Positions 7,376-13,165 of a stretch of 15,221 bases of DNA are shown here, piece after piece (positions within the stretch are counted from its first letter, which is position 1; each line of letters starts with the position of its first letter). The notes under the pieces are model-generated. The model saw nothing but the letters and a program-made list of their open reading frames with translations. It did no database searches and was not told where the DNA came from. The stretch covers positions 1 through 15,221 of the forward strand of contig JAEKLU010000139.1 in NCBI GenBank assembly GCA_019509685.1. Reading direction: 5' to 3'. Source of the DNA: Mesorhizobium sp. GTDB lineage: Bacteria > Pseudomonadota > Alphaproteobacteria > Rhizobiales > Rhizobiaceae. The translations under genes and the position numbers were made by a program.

Positions 7376-8896
7376 ATGACCAACCACTTGTTCGACGCCT
7401 TCCGCAACCGCATGCCGGCGCCCGACCGTTTGTTGATGGAGACGGATGACGGGCGTTCGATCTCTTATGGCGACATGCTGGCAAGATCGGCGCAGCTCGC
7501 GCATGCGCTGCTGCAGATGGGCGTCCAGCCCGGCGATCGCGTCGCCGTGCAGGTCGAGAAAAGCCCTGAAGCCGTGTTGCTCTATCTCGCCTGCGTGCGC
7601 GCCGGCGCCGTCTTCCTGCCGCTCAACACCGCCTACACGCTGGCCGAATTGGCGTATTTCCTCGGTGACGCGGAGCCGCGGCTGGTCGTCTGCGATCCGG
7701 CGCGGGCAACGGAGATCGAGGCGCTGGCACAAACGACAGGCGCCGCCACCGCAACGCTCGGCAGCAGCGGCCAGGGCTCGCTGATGGAACAAGCGTCGCG
7801 CTTGCCGTCGGATTTCCACGATGTCGCACGCGGCCCGGACGACCTCTGCGCCATCCTCTATACCTCCGGCACGACCGGACGTTCCAAGGGCGCGATGCTC
7901 AGCCACGAGAACCTCGCTTCCAACGCGCGGGTGCTTGCCGATTGCTGGCGCTTCACCGCCGACGACGTGCTGATCCACGCGCTGCCGGTCTTCCATACGC
8001 ATGGCCTGTTCGTCGCCACCAACGTCGTCCTCATCGCCGGCGCCAGAATGCTGTTCGAACGCAAGTTCGACCCGGCTCGTCTTGTTTCGCTGCTGCCGCG
8101 CGCCACGGTTTTGATGGGCGTGCCGACCTTCTATGTGCGGCTCCTGCAGCAGGATGGCTTGAACGAGCAGGCCGCCAGCTCCATGCGGCTGTTCATTTCC
8201 GGCTCGGCGCCGCTGCTGGCCGAGACGCACAAGGCCTGGCGCGAGCGCACGGGTCACGCCATCCTCGAGCGCTACGGTATGACCGAAACCAACATGAACA
8301 CCTCCAATCCCTATGACGGCGAGCGGCGCGCCGGCACGGTCGGCTTTCCGTTGCCGGGTGTCTCGCTGCGCGTCACCGATCCTGAAACAGGCGATCAAGT
8401 CTCGCAAGGCGGGATCGGCATGATCGAGGTCAAAGGGCCGAATGTCTTTGCCGGCTATTGGCGCATGCCGGAGAAAACGAAAGCCGAGTTCAGAAAGGAC
8501 GGCTTCTTCATCACCGGCGACCTCGGCCTGATCGATGCCGACTTCTATGTCCACATCGTCGGGCGCGGCAAGGACCTGATCATCTCGGGCGGCTACAATG
8601 TCTATCCGAAGGAGATCGAAAGCGAGATCGACGCGCTGGACGGCGTCGCTGAGAGCGCGGTGATCGGCATAGCGCATCCGGACTTCGGCGAGGGCGTTAC
8701 CGCGGTCGTGGTGCGCAAGCCGGGATCTGCGATCAGCGCCGCCGACATCGCCTTGGCCATCGCCGAACGGCTGGCGAAGTACAAGCATCCGAAGCAGGTG
8801 ATCTTCGTCGACGACCTGCCGCGCAACACGATGGGCAAGGTGCAGAAGAATGTTCTGCGCGACGCGTATAAGGGTATTTATGACAAAGCCGGCTAA
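7376..8896 (+). CDS. matB: Malonyl-CoA synthetase (malonate--CoA ligase)
   Basis: The protein has 506 residues from ATG 7376, which follows AGGGA by 5 bases. The upstream in-frame ATG at 7361 adds five residues and lacks a good ribosome site, and the family begins M-x-N-H-L-F-D-A. It is an acyl-adenylate-forming enzyme that makes malonyl-CoA from malonate, ATP and CoA. Visible motifs are the P-loop I-L-Y-T-S-G-T-T-G-R-S-K-G-A (160-173), the A5 motif Y-G-M-T-E-T-N-M-N-T-S-N-P-Y, the hinge G-R-G-K-D-L-I-I-S-G-G-Y-N, and the A10 motif P-R-N-T-M-G-K with the acylation-sensitive Lys at 488. From memory, similarity to Rhizobium leguminosarum MatB runs the full length. No malonyl-CoA decarboxylase (matA) or malonate transporter (matC) is adjacent, so this is a stand-alone matB with only a regulator beside it. 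Confidence 0.95.
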   Translation: MTNHLFDAFRNRMPAPDRLLMETDDGRSISYGDMLARSAQLAHALLQMGVQPGDRVAVQVEKSPEAVLLYLACVRAGAVFLPLNTAYTLAELAYFLGDAEPRLVVCDPARATEIEALAQTTGAATATLGSSGQGSLMEQASRLPSDFHDVARGPDDLCAILYTSGTTGRSKGAMLSHENLASNARVLADCWRFTADDVLIHALPVFHTHGLFVATNVVLIAGARMLFERKFDPARLVSLLPRATVLMGVPTFYVRLLQQDGLNEQAASSMRLFISGSAPLLAETHKAWRERTGHAILERYGMTETNMNTSNPYDGERRAGTVGFPLPGVSLRVTDPETGDQVSQGGIGMIEVKGPNVFAGYWRMPEKTKAEFRKDGFFITGDLGLIDADFYVHIVGRGKDLIISGGYNVYPKEIESEIDALDGVAESAVIGIAHPDFGEGVTAVVVRKPGSAISAADIALAIAERLAKYKHPKQVIFVDDLPRNTMGKVQKNVLRDAYKGIYDKAG

Positions 8897-8907
8897 CAAC
8901 ACTGCGT

Positions 8908-9065
8908 CGTCATCCTAGGGCGAAGCAAGGAGCGAAGCGACGCGGCGCAGACCCTAGGATCCATGCCGTGACGCTAAGGCGTTGCAGCGGTTACAGAATT
9001 CTGCACCGTTGCGCCCTACGGCAGCAGTCACGGCATGGATCCTCGGGTCAAGCCCGAGGATGACG
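8908..9065. repeat. Composite palindromic repeat element (~158 bp) between convergent genes
   Basis: Nested symmetry covers the whole gap. Outer arms: CGTCATCCT (8908-8916) and AGGATGACG (9057-9065), perfect. Inner arms: 17 perfect bases, 8956-8972 against 9027-9043. The centre has the palindrome CAGAATTCTG (8994-9003). Local alternative hairpins are ATCCTAGGG/CCCTAGGAT (8912-8920, 8952-8960) and CTCGGG/CCCGAG (9042-9047, 9053-9058). This looks like a non-coding palindromic element that, as I recall it, is common in Mesorhizobium. Lying between the 3' ends of matB and nagA, it could act as a two-way transcript end, though neither side has a T-run. Confidence 0.85.
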
Positions 9066-9079
9066 AAAGCGCGAGGGGC

Positions 9080-10190
9080 CTAGGCAGCAAAAACCTTCTC
9101 ACCACCGATCCAAACGCCGCTGACGTCCAATCCTTCCGTCAGCCCAACGATGTCGGCCGCTGTGCCGTTGGCGAAGCGGCCCAGCCGATGCGCCTGGCCG
9201 ATCGCTTGCGCCGGATAGAGCGAGGCCATGCGCAAAGCTTCGGCGAGTTCCAGCCCGACAACGCGATGGACGAAGCGCACCGCCGAGATCATGTCCACGA
9301 TAGACGGTGCGGCCGTTGAGCGTGAAGGACGTCATGTCGGTGCCGATCGTCGCCATGGCGTCGGTGACCAGCACGATCTTGCCCGGGCCTTGCTTGGCGC
9401 GCAGCGCCAATATCATCGTGGCCGGGTGGACGTGGATGCCATCGGCGATGATACCGGCCGACAGGCTGCCGACATCGATTGCCGCGCCGGCAAGGCCAGG
9501 CTCGCGATTGCCGATCTGGCTCATGGCGTTGAACAGATGCGTGACCACCGTGGCGCCGGCCGCGGCAAACGCGCTGGCCGTCTCGTAGCCGGTGTCGGAA
9601 TGGCCGAGGCTGACGATGACGCCGGCCTTGGCCAAAGCCGTGACACGGGATACGTCAACCGATTCCGGCGCAATCGTGGTCAGCAACACCGGCAGATCCC
9701 GGCGCAGTCCGATAAGCGCCGCCTGATCGGCATCGGTCATCGGCCGAATAAGCGCCGGATCATGCGCGCCCTTGCGGGCAATGGAGAGATGCGGCCCCTC
9801 CAGATGCAGACCCAGGAAACCCGCCACTTTTTCCCGGGCTGCCTCCGTGCCGGCTGTTATGGCGGCAGTGGTGATCGCCGGCGTATCGGTGATCAGCGTT
9901 ACCAGCAGCGCCGTGGTGCCGAAGGGCGCGTGGGCGCGGCAGATGGTTTCGATCGAGGCGACATCGGGATGGTCGTTGAGCATGACGCCGCCGCCGCCAT
10001 TGACCTGGATGTCGACGAAGCCCGGCGCCAGCAGGCCGCCGCCTGTGTCGACGGGCGTCACGCCGGATGGAAGCGCACCGGCGGGCAGGATGGCCTCGAC
10101 GACATCGCCGTTGACGACGAGGGCGGCATTGTCATGCCAGTCATCGCCGTCGAAGATGCGGGCGCCGGTGAGTGCGAAACGGTCGCTCAT
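9080..10190 (-). pseudogene. nagA: N-acetylglucosamine-6-phosphate deacetylase, frameshifted by an internal deletion
   Basis: NagA removes acetate from GlcNAc-6-P to give GlcN-6-P. From ATG 10190 the frame reads 298 recognisable residues, with the family residues E131 (H-L-E-G-P-H), H197 (L-G-H-S-D), H218 (T-H-L-F-N-A-M) and D277 (V-T-D-A-M-A), up to ...N-G-R-T-V-Y-R. It then continues as 65 unrelated Arg/Ser-rich residues to a stop at 9099. The true C-terminal part (D-M-I-S-A-V-R-F-V-H ... V-F-A-A) continues in another frame from about 9296 to the stop at 9080. The ~17-residue segment usually found between these parts (containing D-G-T-L-x-G) is absent, so a deletion of about 50 or 53 bases fits the frame change. 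The start overlaps the stop of the SIS gene by ATGA. Either the enzyme is lost or altered in this strain, or the assembly is faulty here. Confidence 0.85.
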
Positions 10191-11218
10191 ACGGTTTCCG
10201 TCACCTTGCGCAGGTTGCGCGGGGTGTCCGGATCGAGACCGCGATGACGGGCGAAGGCCTCGACGAAGCCGTAGAAGGACACGATCAGCGGCAGCGGATC
10301 GGTCAGCGGATGTCCAGTGGCGACATGCGGCAGAAGCCTGGCCGCCTTTGCCCTGTCCGACGTGATGAAAGCGGCCGCGCCCTTGGCCGCGACGCTGTCG
10401 GCGGCCTCGGCAACGGACGGTTCGGACGCATCGCGGGCAGCAAGCGCCAGAACCGGGAAACCCGGCCCGACCAGGGCCAGCGGCCCGTGCATGACCTCGG
10501 CGGCGCTGTAGGCCTCGGCATGCATGGCGCAGGTTTCCTTGAATTTCAGCGCCGCCTCGCTGGCGATCGCGAAGGACGGACCGCGGCCGAGGATGAACAG
10601 CGATTGCGGGTTCTCGAGCGCGGCGGCCAGCGCCATCCAGTCGCAGGCGATCGCTTTCTCGAAATGCTCGGGGAGCCGGGCGAGCGCGGCCAGCAACGCC
10701 TGATCGCCAGTGCTGTGCGCCATCAGCGCCAGACCGGCGACGGCCGAATTGACGAAGGTCTTGGTGGCCGCGACGCTGCGCTCCGGCCCGGCGAGGATAT
10801 CGATGGCGTAATCCGAAGCGCGCGCCAGCGGCGAGTCGGCCGTGTTGGTGATGGCAACAGTCAGCGCGCCGCCGGCCCGTGCCGTCTCGGCCATGGCAAC
10901 GATGTCGGGGCTTTTGCCGGATTGCGAGATCGCAAGGCAGGCGGAGCCACGCAGTCTCAGCTTGGCGCCGTAGATCGAGGCGATCGACGGACCGACCGAA
11001 GCGACGGCAAGACCTGCCGTCAGCTCGACCGCGTATTTCATGAACGTCGCGGCGTGGTCGGAGGAGCCGCGCGCCACGGTGACGACGAAATGCGGGTCGC
11101 GCTCGCGCAGGCCGCGGCCGGCCTCGGCAAGGACGGCTGACGACCTGTCGAGCAGACGGGCGGCGGCCTCGGGGATCTCGTCGATCTCGCGCCGCATATG
11201 GGTGGTGTTGGCGTTCAT
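10187..11218 (-). CDS. SIS-domain glucosamine-6-phosphate deaminase (isomerizing), NagB-II type
   Basis: The protein has 343 residues and two SIS domains (about 35-165 and 195-325), resembling the isomerase half of GlmS without the glutaminase domain. Motifs are A-R-G-S-S-D-H-A-A and I-S-Q-S-G-K-S-P-D in the first domain, then L-K-F-K-E-T-C-A-M-H-A-E-A-Y and E-V-M-H-G-P in the second, and a GlmS-like tail G-L-D-P-D-T-P-R-N-L-x-K-V-T-E-T-V. Such proteins convert GlcN-6-P to fructose-6-P and ammonia and replace classical NagB in many proteobacteria. Its place between a NagQ-like regulator and nagA supports this role. AgaS-like specificity for a galactosamine phosphate is the main alternative. 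Both ends overlap neighbours by ATGA (start with the regulator stop, stop with the nagA start), so translation is probably coupled. Confidence 0.9.
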   Translation of the reverse strand: MNANTTHMRREIDEIPEAAARLLDRSSAVLAEAGRGLRERDPHFVVTVARGSSDHAATFMKYAVELTAGLAVASVGPSIASIYGAKLRLRGSACLAISQSGKSPDIVAMAETARAGGALTVAITNTADSPLARASDYAIDILAGPERSVAATKTFVNSAVAGLALMAHSTGDQALLAALARLPEHFEKAIACDWMALAAALENPQSLFILGRGPSFAIASEAALKFKETCAMHAEAYSAAEVMHGPLALVGPGFPVLALAARDASEPSVAEAADSVAAKGAAAFITSDRAKAARLLPHVATGHPLTDPLPLIVSFYGFVEAFARHRGLDPDTPRNLRKVTETV

Positions 11219-11994
11219 GGCCGGCTCTCCTCTCCCGGCCCGGTCAGCCGGAGTTCCGCGACGAAATCATAGGCGTCGCCCCTGTAGACCGAGCGGGTGA
11301 ATTCGATCACCTTGCCGCTCGCAAGATAGGAAATGCGCTCGATATGCAGACCGGCAACCCCGGGCGGTACTTCCAGAAGGCGAGCATCGGAGTCGCCGAG
11401 ATTGGTGGCGGAGATGCGCTGCACGGCGCGGACCGGGCGATTGCCGGTCAACCCCAGCGTCGCATAGAGCGATGAGCCGATCGCCTCGGGATCGGGCAGC
11501 ACGCTTGCTGAAATTGCCGCGCGCTCGATCGCCAGCGGCGTGTCGTTGGCCACGCGCAGGCGCGAAACGCGCGCCACGAGCTCGGTCGAGGACAGGCCGA
11601 GCACCATCATCTCGTCGGGCGATGGCGCAAACAGGCCGCGGTCGAGCCAGACGGAGCGCACGCTCATGCCGCGGCGCGCCATGTCTTCGGTGAAAGAGGT
11701 TAGCCGGGACAATGATTGCTCGACGCGCTCCATGCGCGGCGCCACGAAGGTGCCTGAACCATGGCGCTGGACAAGAAGGCCGCCCTTGACGAGATCCTGC
11801 ACCGCCTTGCGCACAGTGACGCGCGAGATATCGGCCTTGCTGGCGATGTCACGTTCCGACGGCAGCGCGTCGCCGGGGCCGATCAGGCCACGATTGACCG
11901 CTTCCTCGATGCTTTTTCGCAGTTGCAGGTAAAGCGGCGCACCGCTTTGCGAGGATTCTTTCAACATGGCGAAGATCTGGTCGGCGGCGCTCAT
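11215..11994 (-). CDS. nagQ: GntR-family regulator, HutC subfamily with UTRA domain (NagQ-like)
   Basis: The protein has 259 residues. The winged helix-turn-helix (about 20-86) has the classic L-P-S-E-R-D-I-A and S-R-V-T-V-R-K-A-V-Q-D-L segments and ends H-G-S-G-T-F-V. A UTRA effector domain follows (~95-245) and ends with S-V-Y-R-G-D-A-Y-D-F. Such regulators bind amino-sugar phosphates and leave their operators. It sits in the amino-sugar operon, and two perfect TGGTATT-N4-TGGTATT sites lie upstream of the operon, which fits the remembered NagQ box. The ATG at 11994 follows GGAGG by 7 bases and is the third copy of a tandemly repeated start region. The first 11 codons match the two upstream mini-ORFs. 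Naming it NagQ rests on site and context, not on a search. Confidence 0.88.
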   Translation of the reverse strand: MSAADQIFAMLKESSQSGAPLYLQLRKSIEEAVNRGLIGPGDALPSERDIASKADISRVTVRKAVQDLVKGGLLVQRHGSGTFVAPRMERVEQSLSRLTSFTEDMARRGMSVRSVWLDRGLFAPSPDEMMVLGLSSTELVARVSRLRVANDTPLAIERAAISASVLPDPEAIGSSLYATLGLTGNRPVRAVQRISATNLGDSDARLLEVPPGVAGLHIERISYLASGKVIEFTRSVYRGDAYDFVAELRLTGPGEESRP

Positions 11995-12041
11995 CGCGGC
12001 GCCTCCGGCAACATGGCGAAGATCTGGTCGCCGGAGTTCAT
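11991..12041 (-). CDS. Mini-ORF 2, 16 codons (MNSGDQIFAMLPEAPR), start-region duplicate
   Basis: This is the second copy of the same unit. ATG 12041 follows GGAGG (12053-12049) by 7 bases, and the TGA at 11993-11991 overlaps the regulator's ATG at 11994. It differs from mini-ORF 1 by S2N, A3S and K10M. Like mini-ORF 1 it could be translated in a chain with its neighbours; the peptide itself resembles no family I know. Confidence 0.4.
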   Translation of the reverse strand: MNSGDQIFAMLPEAPR

Positions 12042-12088
12042 CGCGGCGCCTCCGGCAACTTGGCGAAGATCTGGTCGCCGGCGCTCAT
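12038..12088 (-). CDS. Mini-ORF 1, 16 codons (MSAGDQIFAKLPEAPR), start-region duplicate
   Basis: The ATG at 12088 overlaps the kinase stop as ATGA and follows GGAGG (12100-12096) by 7 bases. The peptide is a near copy of the regulator's N-terminus plus a five-residue tail, and its TGA overlaps the ATG of mini-ORF 2. It has the signals for translation, but a peptide function is doubtful. It more likely relays translating ribosomes between kinase and regulator, or is a neutral duplication. Confidence 0.4.
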   Translation of the reverse strand: MSAGDQIFAKLPEAPR

Positions 12089-12966
12089 CGGAAGGCCTCC
12101 GAACCAGGCGCGAAGATGCGCACGGCCATCTGCACGGCGCCGCCGAGCGCATCGTCGAGCGGGGCTTTCAGCAGCGCCTGATAGCGCGCCGACAAGCGTG
12201 GCGCGTAGAGCGGCGCCAGGCCGCCGAGCAGGCAGAGCGGGGCATCGTCGGCCAGATCGAGGGCGTCGAGCGAGGCCTCGACGTCGGCGACCGCCTTGTC
12301 GAGGATCCAGTTGGCGACGAGGTCGCCCTTTTGCGCATGATCGAAGACTTTTGGCGCGAAGCCGCCGAAGTCGCCGGGCTTGGCGTTGGTGGTGAACTCG
12401 ACCACGTCCTCCGGATTGTTGCGGAAGACGGCAAGCATGGCATCCGTCAGCGGCGAGCCAGCACGAATGCCGTCGTAAGCAAGCAGTGTCTGCTCTAAAA
12501 GGTCGCGGCCGATGCGGGCGCCGCTGCCCTGGTCGCCGACCTGGAAGCCCCAGCCGCCAATGGCGCGGGACTTGCCCTCTTTGCGCGCCATATAGGCGGT
12601 GCCGGTGCCCAGAATGGCCATCGCGCCATCGCCCGAGCCGACCGCACCTTCGAGCGCGATCTCGGCATCGGTTTCGACGCGGCTTTTGCTGAACGGCAGG
12701 ATCGCCTCGAGCTGCTGGCGGTATGTGCCGACATTGGCGCCGGCGAGGCCGAGAATGGCGGGCGTGCGCGGAATAAGCTCGGAATCCTCGCCGGCGGCGA
12801 CGAAGGCCTGCCTTGCCGCCTCGACAATGTTGGCGCGGGCGCCGGTGAGATCGGTGCGGATGTTGGCGGCGCCGCTCCTGGCGCGGCCGACGACAGCGCC
12901 GTCGACGGTCGCAAGGGCCGCCCTGCAGCTGGTGCCGCCGCCATCGATGCCAAGCACGAAATTCAC
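12085..12966 (-). CDS. BadF/BadG/BcrA/BcrD-family N-acetylglucosamine (or MurNAc/GlcNAc) kinase
   Basis: The protein has 293 residues from GTG 12966, which is preceded by GAGGAG; there is no ATG at the family N-terminus, which reads V/M-N-F-V-L-G-I-D-G-G-G-T. It has the actin-like ATPase fold: phosphate-1 loop L-G-I-D-G-G-G-T-S near residue 5, phosphate-2 A-I-L-G-T-G-T-A, then G-G-W-G-F-Q-V-G-D-Q-G-S-G-A-R-I-G, and the adenosine motif L-L-G-G-L-A. It transfers phosphate from ATP to the 6-OH of an amino sugar in the cytosol. MurK of Clostridium, a member of this family, acts on both GlcNAc and MurNAc, and murQ next door makes MurNAc a serious candidate substrate here. It is the first gene of the - strand operon and has a NagQ-type box 23 bases upstream of its start. 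Confidence 0.9.
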   Translation of the reverse strand: MNFVLGIDGGGTSCRAALATVDGAVVGRARSGAANIRTDLTGARANIVEAARQAFVAAGEDSELIPRTPAILGLAGANVGTYRQQLEAILPFSKSRVETDAEIALEGAVGSGDGAMAILGTGTAYMARKEGKSRAIGGWGFQVGDQGSGARIGRDLLEQTLLAYDGIRAGSPLTDAMLAVFRNNPEDVVEFTTNAKPGDFGGFAPKVFDHAQKGDLVANWILDKAVADVEASLDALDLADDAPLCLLGGLAPLYAPRLSARYQALLKAPLDDALGGAVQMAVRIFAPGSEAFR

Positions 12967-12986
12967 GCGATTTCTCCTCGCGGCGG

Positions 12987-13014
12987 ATAATACCAATAAA
13001 ATACCAATAGCCAA
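12987..13014 (-). promoter_or_regulatory. Predicted promoter of the kinase-nagQ-deaminase-nagA operon
   Basis: On the - strand TTGGCT (13014-13009) and TATTAT (12992-12987) are 16 bases apart, about 20 bases before the GTG start. The NagQ-type box lies almost entirely between these hexamers, so a bound repressor would block RNA polymerase. The hexamers are fair but not consensus matches. Confidence 0.4.
12989..13006 (-). promoter_or_regulatory. NagQ-type operator facing the kinase operon
   Basis: On the - strand it reads TGGTATT-TTAT-TGGTATT, a perfect direct repeat with an 11-bp period. From memory of published work on proteobacterial GlcNAc regulons (Xanthomonas NagQ box), the consensus is TGGTATT-N4-TGGTATT. 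It places the kinase operon, including the regulator, under likely autoregulation. Confidence 0.8.
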
Positions 13015-13123
13015 GCGTTAATTTCCGTTTCAAAAAGATTGAGGCGTATTTTATTGAAAATCCAAGACATTTTGCCGGCAAGGCACCTGCGACGCTCGAA
13101 AAGTGTTAATGGATGTGGACAAG

Positions 13124-13141
13124 TGGTATTTTTTTGGTATT
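13124..13141 (+). promoter_or_regulatory. NagQ-type operator facing murQ
   Basis: TGGTATT-TTTT-TGGTATT is a perfect direct repeat of the same motif with the same 11-bp period, in the opposite orientation to the kinase-side copy. It ends 24 bases before the murQ ATG. Possible core hexamers GTGGAC (13115-13120) and TATTGT (13138-13143), 17 bases apart, would put the box between -35 and -10, mirroring the other side; these hexamers are weak. Confidence 0.8.
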
Positions 13142-13165
13142 GTTCCCGCAATTGGAGGGCAATGG

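Larger units (their letters stand above)
11962..12088 (-). repeat. Tandem triplication of a 47-bp translation-start segment
   Basis: Copies run (- strand) 12088-12042, 12041-11995 and 11994-11962; the last is 33 bases long before it joins the body of the regulator gene. Copies 1 and 2 differ at 3 of 47 positions, and copy 3 differs from copy 1 at 2 of 33. Each full unit is ATG plus the first 11 codons of the regulator followed by CCGGAGGCGCCGCG, which supplies the GGAGG for the next ATG. The last 14 bases resemble the end of the kinase gene, so the unit looks like a duplicated kinase-end / regulator-start junction. As 47 is not a multiple of three, each copy changes frame and closes in TGA overlapping the next ATG. 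Confidence 0.93.

Noticed and set aside
7238..8902. 554-codon open frame on the - strand opposite matB
   Set aside because: It is antisense to an unmistakable MatB and has no recognisable motifs; the long frame is a product of codon bias.
8908..9065. CRISPR array or insertion sequence ends in the matB-nagA gap
   Set aside because: There are no regularly spaced repeats with unique spacers, no transposase and no target duplication; nested inverted repeats fit a palindromic intergenic element better.
9080..9298. Independent small gene of 72 codons starting at GTG 9298
   Set aside because: The sequence is the C-terminal part of NagA and has no ribosome site; it is the displaced 3' piece of the broken gene.
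9228..10247. 339-codon open frame on the + strand across nagA
   Set aside because: The composition is Arg/Gly/Asp-rich and unlike any family, while the - strand carries clear NagA motifs.
13103..13165. Earlier in-frame start adding 21 residues to MurQ
   Set aside because: It would read through the operator and possible -10 region, has no ribosome site, and GGAGGG sits correctly before ATG 13166.
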